From positions 1-39,095 of the forward strand of contig DJYD01000006.1 of NCBI GenBank assembly GCA_002449955.1: a DNA stretch of 39,095 nt, given 5' to 3'. Shown here one piece after another: positions 15,201 to 21,765 of the stretch. The stretch comes from Lachnospiraceae bacterium UBA6987 (GTDB lineage Bacteria; Bacillota; Clostridia; Lachnospirales; Lachnospiraceae). A program made the position numbers and the translations under genes. The notes under the pieces are model-generated. The model was not told where the DNA came from, ran no database searches, and saw nothing but the letters and a program-made list of their open reading frames with translations. How positions within the stretch are numbered: the stretch's first letter is position 1; every line of letters starts with the position of its first letter.

Positions 15201-15242
15201 TGTCATTGCGAGGCTCCGCAGGAGCCGTGGCAATCCTTCCTC
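15201..15242. repeat. Short intergenic repeat with hairpin
   Basis: TGTCATTGCGAGGCTCC and GGAGCCGTGGCAATCCTTCC form a GGCTCC-GCA-GGAGCC hairpin. This sequence type (GTCATTGCGAGG...GCAATCC) is a widespread dispersed repeat. It abuts the rsmA stop codon. Confidence 0.65.
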
Positions 15243-16104
15243 ACTCCTCACAAATCCTATCACTTAACGCTGCAAACCCCTCAAGGTCCAGGGTCTCGCC
15301 CCGCAGCCTCTCGTCAAGTCCCATCCGCCTTAAGGCTTCCGCCGCCTTCTCACGCGAGATTCCAAGCGGCGCGTAGCCCGAAAGCGCATTCGGCAGGGTC
15401 TTGCGCCTCTGCAGAAATGCCGCCTTGATGCAGGCAAACATGTGCTCCGGATTCTTCGGACTCACCTTCGGCTCCGCCCGTTTCTCAAGCAGCAGGACCG
15501 AAGATGCCACGCCCGGCTGCGGCATGAAACTCGACGGCGCCACTCTGCGCGCGATTTTCGGCTCCGCGTAGTACTGCACGCCCAGACTGATCGCGCCGTA
15601 GGCCTTGCTGCCCGGACCGCTCACGATCCGCTCCGCGACCTCCTCCTGCACCATCAGCGCCATCAGGCTGATTGCCTCGCCGCTAGAAAGCAGCTTCATG
15701 ATGATGGGGGTCGTAATATAATAAGGCAGATTTGCGACGACCTTGATGGGGCCGCCGCCCATTTCCTCTATCAGGGCAGACAAATCCGTCTTCAGGATGT
15801 CGCCCTGGATCACATGCACATTGTCAAAACCGGAAAGCGTATCCGCAAGGATCGGTAACAGCGCCTTGTCGATCTCGACGGCCGTGACCTTTCCCGCCGC
15901 CTCCGCGAGGTACTGCGTCATGGTCCCGATGCCCGGCCCGATCTCCAGGACCGCATCCGCCTTCGTCAGGCCCGCGGCCTGCACGATCGCCTCCGGCACC
16001 GCGCTGTCTATGAGAAAATTCTGCCCGTACTGCTTGCGGAAGGCAAAATCGTATTTCGCGATGATGCGCTTCGTCTCAGCCGGGTCTGCCAAATATGGTT
16101 TCAT
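15241..16104 (-). CDS. rsmA: 16S rRNA (adenine-1518/1519-N6)-dimethyltransferase
   Basis: 287 residues, ATG 16104 with AAAGGAG upstream. KsgA/RsmA dimethylates two adjacent adenines near the 3' end of 16S rRNA during small-subunit maturation. Seen are the substrate-entry motif QYGQNFLIDSAV, SAM motif I VLEIGPGIGTMTQYLAE, acidic motif II VTAVEIDKALLPIL, and the NLPYYITTPII catalytic motif, then the C-terminal helical domain ending SDRICEE. Length is normal. A dispersed repeat starts right at the stop codon, so the last residues may have been affected by repeat insertion. tatD lies upstream on the same strand, a common neighbour pair in Firmicutes. Confidence 0.96.
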   Translation of the reverse strand: MKPYLADPAETKRIIAKYDFAFRKQYGQNFLIDSAVPEAIVQAAGLTKADAVLEIGPGIGTMTQYLAEAAGKVTAVEIDKALLPILADTLSGFDNVHVIQGDILKTDLSALIEEMGGGPIKVVANLPYYITTPIIMKLLSSGEAISLMALMVQEEVAERIVSGPGSKAYGAISLGVQYYAEPKIARRVAPSSFMPQPGVASSVLLLEKRAEPKVSPKNPEHMFACIKAAFLQRRKTLPNALSGYAPLGISREKAAEALRRMGLDERLRGETLDLEGFAALSDRICEE

Positions 16105-16114
16105 ACTACTCCTT

Positions 16115-16262
16115 TGCCTTCCCCTTCAGGGCACCCGAAGGGCGTGCCTTGTGCGGAAGGTATCAGCGAAGCTGACGGATGAGGTCGCCCGTTCGCCAGC
16201 ATCTTTAACCTCATCAGTCACGGCCTACAGCCGTGACAGCTTCCCCTAAAGGGGAAGCCTTG
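16115..16262. repeat. MITE-like palindromic element overlapping the 3' end of tatD
   Basis: About 148 bp bounded by GCCTTCCCCTT on the left and AAGGGGAAGCCT on the right (imperfect terminal inverted repeats). Internal mirrored parts are GACGGATGAGG and CCTCATCAGTC, plus hairpins CACGGC-CTACA-GCCGTG and CTTCCCC-TAAA-GGGGAAG. It lies between rsmA and tatD and runs into the tatD coding end. A partial relative is at 5762-5890. There is no coding capacity; a transposase acting in trans is typical for MITEs, but this is inference. Confidence 0.7.
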
Positions 16263-17047
16263 ATCCCGTAAAACTTCACGGCGTTTTCCCAGGTCACCGT
16301 CTCGACTTCCTCTTCCGTCATCCCCTTGATCAGCGCGATCTGCCGCACCACATACGGGAGGTACCCCGACTGGTTCCGCCTGCCGCGAAACGGCTCCGGC
16401 GCAAGGTAAGGACAGTCCGTCTCCAGAAGCAGACGGTCTGCCGGCATATATTCTACCACATCTTTCATCTTTCGTCCATTTTTGAATGTGACCACGCCGC
16501 CAATCCCCAGATACGCCCCCGCATCCAGGCACTGCGCCGCCACCTCTTTGCTGTACGAAAAGCAGTGCAGAACCTTCGGCTGGTCCCGCAGCTCCCCGCG
16601 CACGAGGCTTAATGTATCCGCTGCCGCATCCCGGCTGTGGATGACGATGGGCTTTCCCATCTCCCTCGCAAGGCCTGCCTGCAGGCGGAACCACTTCTGC
16701 TGGAGCTCTGCTTTCGGCTTATCCGGCCAGGTGTCAAAGCCGTGATAATCCAGGCCGATCTCTCCTACGGCCACCGCCTTCGGGGCCAGCAGCAGCGCCT
16801 TCAGCCGCCCTATAGCAGCCTCTTCGCCAAGCTCTTCCGCCTCGTTCACATTGTCCGGGTAGATCCCGGCAGAAAAATACAGGAAGGAAAAACGCTCCGA
16901 AAGCGCGCGCCCCGCCTCGCTGCTTTTAAAATCGCAGCCGATATTCACCGCGCCGAGAACGCCTTCTCCGGCAAGGCCGTTCAGCACAGCCTCCCTGTCC
17001 TCATCAAAGCGGCGGTCATCATAATGTACATGCGTATCAAAAATCAT
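16214..17047 (-). CDS. tatD: TatD-family metal-dependent DNase
   Basis: 277 residues, ATG 17047. An amidohydrolase-like TIM barrel with metal ligands visible: DTHVHYDD at the N-terminus, GEIGLDYH, the His of VIHSRDA, HCFSYS and the Asp in LLLETDCPYLAP. TatD proteins are Mg-dependent 3'-5' exonucleases of the cytoplasm with proposed repair or degradation roles. The core ends at ENAVKFYGIKA; the last dozen codons (SPLGEAVTAVGRD) are read through the right end of the palindromic repeat, so the natural C-terminus has been replaced or extended. The catalytic part is intact. Confidence 0.94.
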   Translation of the reverse strand: MIFDTHVHYDDRRFDEDREAVLNGLAGEGVLGAVNIGCDFKSSEAGRALSERFSFLYFSAGIYPDNVNEAEELGEEAAIGRLKALLLAPKAVAVGEIGLDYHGFDTWPDKPKAELQQKWFRLQAGLAREMGKPIVIHSRDAAADTLSLVRGELRDQPKVLHCFSYSKEVAAQCLDAGAYLGIGGVVTFKNGRKMKDVVEYMPADRLLLETDCPYLAPEPFRGRRNQSGYLPYVVRQIALIKGMTEEEVETVTWENAVKFYGIKASPLGEAVTAVGRD

Positions 17048-17107
17048 CTCATTACCTCACGCGTAAAATACCATGTTCCCGCCGCAAACACAAGCATTAT
17101 TTCCCCT

Positions 17108-17184
17108 TGCACGCCGCCCCGCGTCCCGAAGTCCCCGGTCACCCCGCCCTTCCTGGTCACCCCATCCTTCCTGCACGCCGCCCC
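17108..17184. repeat. Short direct repeats between tatD and the accessory block
   Basis: TGCACGCCGCCCC occurs at 17108-17120 and 17172-17184. Between them an 18-mer beginning GGTCACCCC is tandemly doubled (17137-17154 and 17155-17172). The stretch 17048-17200 otherwise holds nothing I can name; it marks the edge of the GC-rich core. Confidence 0.7.
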
Positions 17185-17200
17185 ATAGCACGGCTCGCGA

Positions 17201-17332
17201 TTAGCGATAGACTGGAATACGGAACGCTTTATGTCCGTAATCCTTGGCGTAAAGTGTTACTCCTTTCACCGTAATCTTGGTGCGGAATATGTAATACGCC
17301 ACCTGTCTCTTCTCGTTTGCAAGAGAATCCAT
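17201..17332 (-). CDS. 43-residue basic hypothetical protein
   Basis: ATG 17332 with GGGAGGAGA upstream (nine-base spacing). Starts MDSLANEKRQVAYY and ends KAFRIPVYR. The pattern FRTKITVKGVTLYAKDYGHKAFRI looks like a compact beta-hairpin protein with many Lys and Arg. Small ORFs of this look (hydrophobic-x-G-x-x-x-x-A-K-x-x-G-x-x-A-F-x-I) recur near mobile or regulatory genes in Clostridia in my recollection, but I cannot name a family. Good ribosome site and clean stop support a real gene. Confidence 0.5.
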   Translation of the reverse strand: MDSLANEKRQVAYYIFRTKITVKGVTLYAKDYGHKAFRIPVYR

Positions 17333-17465
17333 AAGTACTCTCCTCCCTTCCGGTTGGACTTTAAGCACTCTTGACAGATTGGAAAAACCATGGTAGGTTT
17401 TCCGTGTATCATGTGCGGTTAGAATTGGTCATCGAACTTGGGATGGTTTCTTCCCTCCCATTAAA

Positions 17466-18089
17466 TTGTTGGCAGCACCAGAAAAGGGTACACTATCAGC
17501 ACACAACGAAAGCTTATTGGATTTACTTGAAAAACTGTTTTCTTCTTTTTTCAATTCAACTAATTCTGATATTCATAGGGTTTATTATGACCGGAAGCCA
17601 GATGGAGATAAGATACGCTATCAGCTTTATTTTGAGAAGAAAATTGCTGGGAAGCTGCGTCAAATCGATTTTTCAAAGGAGTCTACAGGCACACATAAGC
17701 TTTTATACATGTTCTGTTATTTGCTGACCGCTTGTTCCGGGAGAACAGTTGTAATCGATGAAGCTGATTCAGGAATCCATGACGTATTATTCTTGAAAGT
17801 ATTGAAAGAAACCTATAGTCATATTGATGGTCAGGTTATTATGACCACACACAACACGATGCTTATGGAAACAGCCTTTGGGCGTGAATCTGTATTTATA
17901 CTTCGTAACACTGAAAGTAATAAAACAGAAGCAAAATGCATTAATGATCACGAGCGCAGAACATACGCAAATAATAATATCCGTAACAAATACTTGAATA
18001 ACGAATACGGTGGAATTCCGGAAGTTCACCAAATTCAGATTGAAGAACAAGTAAGGACGTTAAAAGAGTATATTAACCGCAGGGATTAG
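17466..18089 (+). pseudogene. AAA ATPase (AAA15/OLD-like), 5'-truncated
   Basis: About 207 residues of a C-terminal half. Seen are STGTHKLLYMFCYLL (signature-like), the Walker B strand TVVIDEADSGIH and the following H-motif VIMTTHNTMLME. The N-terminal half with Walker A and coiled-coil insert is missing: the frame opens at about 17394 without a start or ribosome site and a stop lies upstream. Family members are about 400 residues. Such ATPases are paired with nuclease or toxin partners in defence modules, and here an Mrr-like nuclease gene follows after 37 bases. AT-rich, unlike the flanking core genes. Very likely a decayed remnant that cannot hydrolyse ATP. Confidence 0.75.
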
Positions 18090-18213
18090 AGCATAAAGAG
18101 GACAGGCTTACTTTAGGAGGGATCACGTTACGAACAGCACCATACCCACCATTACACATGATACTCAAGACTACGTATGTTCCATTACCCCGGAAGAATT
18201 TGAATTATTCTGT

Positions 18214-18768
18214 ATGGAACGTTTGAAGGACTATGCAGCAGCCGAGCATTTGCAAGATTTTGTCATTGTGCATAATGTCAAAATCAAAGCACATGATGGA
18301 ACATTTCAGATCGACATCTTCGCGTCGTGTATTACTATGCAGGTTGAAATAAAACTTCTCTGCGAATGTAAGCGTTACAAAGGCAAGATAAAGCGCGAAA
18401 CAGTCCAGGTTCTTGAAGACAAACTCCGGAATCTTGGCATGCATAAGGGTATTCTGCTCTCCACGAGCGGTTTTCAAAAAGGCGCCATCGATTATGCAAA
18501 AGAACATGGCATAGCTTTGATCCAAGTATACGATAATAGTTGCGAAATGATTTCTCATTCGGGAGGTCCTGATGCAGAAATTGATCCGGACGCCCCCCTG
18601 ACTTATTGCGAATCACATTGGCCGAAATACAAAGCGATATGCTTTACATCGAGCCATGAAGAGCCTGTAGTTATATATCCTACACGAGAAACGGTAACGG
18701 AGATTTATGGCGAAATGAGTAGATTGGCGAAAGAGAAGTATGGGATGGAAATGCCGGTAGAAGAATAA
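18214..18768 (+). CDS. Mrr-like restriction endonuclease domain protein, start codon probably lost
   Basis: 184 residues from the first ordinary start (ATG 18214). A PD-(D/E)XK nuclease core of the Mrr_cat type: Asp in TFQIDIFA, ECKRYK with the Glu and Lys, the QxxxLEDKL helix, then LLSTSGFQKGAIDYAKEHGIALIQV. The frame stays open to 18127 with protein-like sequence (ITPEEFELFC), and a perfect AGGAGG (18116-18121) sits five bases before GTT 18127. A GTG-to-GTT change at the original start is therefore likely, so the protein may be made only as the shorter form or not at all. Together with the truncated ATPase upstream it looks like a former two-gene defence module. It would cut foreign DNA; specificity is unknown. 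Confidence 0.65.
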   Translation: MERLKDYAAAEHLQDFVIVHNVKIKAHDGTFQIDIFASCITMQVEIKLLCECKRYKGKIKRETVQVLEDKLRNLGMHKGILLSTSGFQKGAIDYAKEHGIALIQVYDNSCEMISHSGGPDAEIDPDAPLTYCESHWPKYKAICFTSSHEEPVVIYPTRETVTEIYGEMSRLAKEKYGMEMPVEE

Positions 18769-18862
18769 CGATAGCCTTTTTAAAAGAGGCAGTTATGGCA
18801 AGGCATCCAAAAGCTACATAAAAATCACTATTAATCAATTTGTTGTATATGTCGAGGTATCT

Positions 18863-19759
18863 ATGTCACTCACCAGAAAACAATTTGACATTCTGGCAGC
18901 TTTTGCCACATCAAAGGATTCATTGACTCAGCGGCATTTGAAAGAATGCACTAGTTATAGCCTCGGAACGGTCAACCAGGTCATGAAGGAACTGGCGGAC
19001 TTATCGTTCATTAAGGATGGTAAAATTACAAGAAACGGTCTGGATGCATTGGAACCGTACCGCTGCAAGAGAGCCATCTTTATCGCTGCCGGCTTCGGTA
19101 CGCGGCTAGTTCCAATTACACTGAATACGCCGAAGCCGCTCGTCCGTGTGCACGGGGTGCGGATCATTGACCGCCTTATCGATGCTTGCCTTCAGGCAGG
19201 GATCACTGAGATCTACATTGTCCGCGGTTACCTTGGGGAACTGTTTGATCAGCTCCATTACAAGTATCCCATGATCAGATTCCTTGAGAATCCCATGTAC
19301 AATGAAGCAAACAATATCAGTTCTTCGCTTGTTGCCCGCTACATGCTTTCCAACGCATATGTGTTTGAGGCTGACCTATTGATCTCCAATCCGTCGATCA
19401 TTAAGAAATACCACTATACCTCAGACTTTCTTGCGATCAGGAAGAACAGAAGTGATGACTGGTGCTTCGTCGTAAAGGATGACGTGATCGTTGAAGAGAA
19501 GGTCGGCGGTGAGGGAGACGATATCTGGCAGATGGTTGGCATCAGTTACTGGAACGAAGCCGACGGTCACAAATTGTCCCAGGACATTCAGGACGTCTTC
19601 TCTTCTCCCGGCGGAAAGGAACGCTATTGGGAGCAGGTTCCGCTTGTCTACCGAAAAGAGCATTATCAGGTCGAAGTCAGTCCCTGCAGAGATGAAGACA
19701 TTGTTGAGATCGACACATTCAAGGAACTGAAAGCCATCGACAAGACTTATGATCTTTAA
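18863..19759 (+). CDS. Winged-helix plus LicC/PntC-like cytidylyltransferase, stand-alone copy
   Basis: 298 residues, ATG 18863 with GAGGT upstream. Residues 1-67 form a MarR-like winged helix (LTQRHLKECTSYSLGTVNQVMKELADL), linked by LEPYR to a nucleotidyltransferase domain with the signature AAGFGTRLVPIT, NTPKPLVRVHGVRIIDRLID, the metal-binding Asp in VFEADLLISN and closing DIVEIDTFKEL. The domain belongs with LicC (CTP:phosphocholine) and PntC (CTP:2-aminoethylphosphonate) enzymes, which make CDP- or CMP-activated head groups for surface glycans. A close paralogue is fused to the permease at 21762-24332. The HTH suggests self-regulation or substrate-responsive control, possibly at the inverted repeat at 19831-19878. 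The substrate is not proven. Confidence 0.85.
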   Translation: MSLTRKQFDILAAFATSKDSLTQRHLKECTSYSLGTVNQVMKELADLSFIKDGKITRNGLDALEPYRCKRAIFIAAGFGTRLVPITLNTPKPLVRVHGVRIIDRLIDACLQAGITEIYIVRGYLGELFDQLHYKYPMIRFLENPMYNEANNISSSLVARYMLSNAYVFEADLLISNPSIIKKYHYTSDFLAIRKNRSDDWCFVVKDDVIVEEKVGGEGDDIWQMVGISYWNEADGHKLSQDIQDVFSSPGGKERYWEQVPLVYRKEHYQVEVSPCRDEDIVEIDTFKELKAIDKTYDL

Positions 19760-19805
19760 GTTGTTGCAGGAAAATGCTTTTTTCGGCAATAATTGAACAA
19801 ATTAC

Positions 19806-19834
19806 TTGACAGAATAATGGCATTACTCTATAAT
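19806..19834 (+). promoter_or_regulatory. Consensus promoter of the ABC transporter operon
   Basis: TTGACA (19806-19811), 17 bases, TATAAT (19829-19834): full sigma-A consensus. It lies between the stand-alone cytidylyltransferase and the binding-protein gene. Confidence 0.9.
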
Positions 19835-19878
19835 CCGTTTCATCTGCTTGGTTTTTCCGAGCGGAATGAAACGGATTA
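19831..19878. promoter_or_regulatory. 13-bp perfect inverted repeat over the -10 and leader
   Basis: TAATCCGTTTCAT (19831-19843) and ATGAAACGGATTA (19866-19878). Between them CTGCTTGG and CCGAGCGG can pair around TTTTT, so the leader RNA could form one long hairpin. It overlaps the -10 box and ends 18 bases before the start codon. Either an operator pair or a leader hairpin; a natural target for the winged-helix domains nearby. Confidence 0.7.
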
Positions 19879-19896
19879 TTGTTTAGGAGTCCCAAC

Positions 19897-20931
19897 ATGA
19901 GCAAAAGAATTATCTCGCTGACAGCTTCCCTGCTGTGCTTAGTCATGCTGCTTGCCGGCTGCGGCAGCAGCCAAAATGCATCCACGAACAATGCTTCCAA
20001 GGGCGACCGTGTCGTTATCTACACCGCCGCGGAGGACGAACGCATTGCCTATATTCAGGAAGAACTGAATAAGAAGTTCCCGAACACTGAGATCGTGATC
20101 CAGTCTCTCGGCACCGGTCAGCTGCTGTCCAAACTGCAGGCTGAGGGTAAAAACAGTGACTGCGACATCTTCTACGATCTGGAAGTCGTTAACGCTGAGA
20201 TCATCCTGAATGCTGCTCCCGATCTGTTCGTTGACCTGTCCGACTATGATTTCTCGGTTTATGATTCTTCTGTCACCGGTTATACCGACCGTCATCACAA
20301 ATATGCCGTGAATGGCAAGACCGCCGGTGCCTTCCTGGTCAACACCAAACTGCTGGCAGAGAAAAACCTTCCTGTTCCTGCAACATACGAAGACATGCTT
20401 AAGCCCGAATATGCCGGACTGATCTCCATGCCCAGCCCTAAGTCCTCAGGAACCGGTTACAGCTACTACAACGGCATGATCACGGTGCTCGGTGAAGATG
20501 CCGGCATGAAGTATTTCGAGTCTCTGAACCCGAACATCAAAGAGTACACGACGTCCGGTTCAGCGCCGGCTAAGGCGGCTGTCCGCGGAGACGTTGCCAT
20601 TGCTTACGGCCTGCTGTGGCAGTGCGTGAACTATGCCAATGACAACGAAGGCATGACCGTCGTGGTCCCCGACCAGGGGCTCGCCTTTGACCTTTTCACC
20701 ATGGGCATGATCTCCGGACATGAGACCAAAGGCAGCGTCAAGGAAGTCTTCACCTATCTCTTCAATGAGCTGAACAAACCGCAGTGCGCGAAATTCAACC
20801 CGGACAAGATCTATGTGAACATGCCGGCTTCCGAGATCAAAAACTATCCGGCCAGCTACGCCGAGATCACCATGAAGGGTCTGTTCGATTTCCAGTATAA
20901 GCAGAACCTTCTGGATCAGTGGAAGTATTGA
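19897..20931 (+). CDS. ABC transporter substrate-binding lipoprotein (PhnS2/FbpA-like)
   Basis: 344 residues from ATG 19897 (TAGGAG upstream; an earlier TTG is less suitable). Signal peptide with lipobox LLAGC (Cys 22), then a type II periplasmic-binding fold: VVIYTAAEDERI, SLGTGQLLSKLQAEGKNSDCDIFYDLE, LISMPSPKSSGTGYSYYNGM, PAKAAVRGDVAIAYG. This belongs to the iron/2-aminoethylphosphonate group (SBP_bac_6/8). The ferric-binding tyrosine pair is not obvious. Known relatives pair with a double-length permease, as here, in 2-aminoethylphosphonate (PhnS2-T2-U2) and iron (Fbp) systems. The link to CTP-transferases in this locus favours a phosphonate or phospho-alcohol ligand; this is inference. 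Binds solute outside the cell and delivers it to the permease. Confidence 0.88.
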   Translation: MSKRIISLTASLLCLVMLLAGCGSSQNASTNNASKGDRVVIYTAAEDERIAYIQEELNKKFPNTEIVIQSLGTGQLLSKLQAEGKNSDCDIFYDLEVVNAEIILNAAPDLFVDLSDYDFSVYDSSVTGYTDRHHKYAVNGKTAGAFLVNTKLLAEKNLPVPATYEDMLKPEYAGLISMPSPKSSGTGYSYYNGMITVLGEDAGMKYFESLNPNIKEYTTSGSAPAKAAVRGDVAIAYGLLWQCVNYANDNEGMTVVVPDQGLAFDLFTMGMISGHETKGSVKEVFTYLFNELNKPQCAKFNPDKIYVNMPASEIKNYPASYAEITMKGLFDFQYKQNLLDQWKY

Positions 20932-20946
20932 GACAAAGCAATCATC

Positions 20947-20990
20947 ACAGGACAGGAATGGCAGGCAGTCTGCTGTTCTTGTCCTGTTTT
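20947..20990 (+). promoter_or_regulatory. Intercistronic hairpin with T-run
   Basis: ACAGGACA...TGTCCTGT arms with further internal pairing (GCAG/CTGC), followed by TTTT, just before the ATPase ribosome site. Probably a partial terminator or mRNA stabiliser, giving more binding protein than transporter. Confidence 0.7.
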
Positions 20991-21006
20991 CAGGGAGGAA
21001 TGAGAA

Positions 21007-21765
21007 ATGGCTGAGCCGATCATCCAGGCAGTAAACATTAACAAGAAATTCAAGTCCAAGACCGTTCTGGAGGATATTTCCTTCGATATCATGCGCGGAG
21101 AATTCCTTTCCCTTCTCGGACCTTCCGGCTGCGGAAAGACGACCATCCTGAGAATGCTGATCGGCATCGAGCAGCCCACAAGCGGCAAGATCATCAAGGA
21201 CGGCGTGGATATCACCCATACGGCACCAAAGGACCGCAGTATCGGTATCGTGTTTCAGAACTACTCTCTGTTCCCGAACATGGATGTCTTTCACAACATC
21301 TCCTATGCCCTGAGCGCCCGAAAGATGGATAAGGATGAAGTCAATAAAAAGGTGCGGGAGATCATCGAGACAGTCGGTCTGGAAGAGCATATTTACAAGA
21401 AACCCAAGCAGCTCTCCGGCGGCCAGCAGCAGCGGGTCGCCATTGCGCGCACTCTTGTGCTGAACCCCGATATCATCCTCTTTGATGAGCCGATGTCTGC
21501 CCTGGATGCTGAGATCAAAGTCGTACTGCGCCAGCAGCTGAAGGAGATCCAGAAAAAGCTGAAGATCACGATGGTGTATGTGACCCATGATCAGGAAGAA
21601 GCTTTTGCTCTCTCAGACCGGATCATGGTCCTGAACGACATGCGCATCGTTCAGATGGATACGCCTTATAATCTTTATCACCACCCCGCTGATCCGTTCG
21701 TGAAGCGGTTCGTCGTTGACCACCTGGATCTGAAAGTTAAGAGCATTGAGGACAGCATCAAATGA
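21007..21765 (+). CDS. ABC transporter ATP-binding subunit
   Basis: 252 residues, ATG 21007 with GGAGG upstream. Walker A GPSGCGKTT (38-46), Q-loop in VFQNYSLFPNM, signature LSGGQQQRVAIAR, Walker B ILFDEPMSALD and switch His in VTHDQEEA. It is like PotA/FbpC/PhnT-type importer ATPases but ends soon after the core, without the usual C-terminal TOBE regulatory domain. Energises uptake through the permease encoded next; the genes overlap as ATGA. Substrate is inferred from context only. Confidence 0.93.
   Translation: MAEPIIQAVNINKKFKSKTVLEDISFDIMRGEFLSLLGPSGCGKTTILRMLIGIEQPTSGKIIKDGVDITHTAPKDRSIGIVFQNYSLFPNMDVFHNISYALSARKMDKDEVNKKVREIIETVGLEEHIYKKPKQLSGGQQQRVAIARTLVLNPDIILFDEPMSALDAEIKVVLRQQLKEIQKKLKITMVYVTHDQEEAFALSDRIMVLNDMRIVQMDTPYNLYHHPADPFVKRFVVDHLDLKVKSIEDSIK

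Noticed and set aside
14345..15376. 343-codon + strand frame
   Set aside because: Antisense to the DUF5711-like gene and rsmA; no recognisable protein features.
17377..17402. Promoter for the truncated ATPase
   Set aside because: TTGACA-like element and a GGAAAAACC/GGTTTTCC inverted repeat occur, but no -10 box at the right distance.
20560..21588. 342-codon - strand frame
   Set aside because: Antisense to the SBP and ABC ATPase genes, whose motifs are clear.
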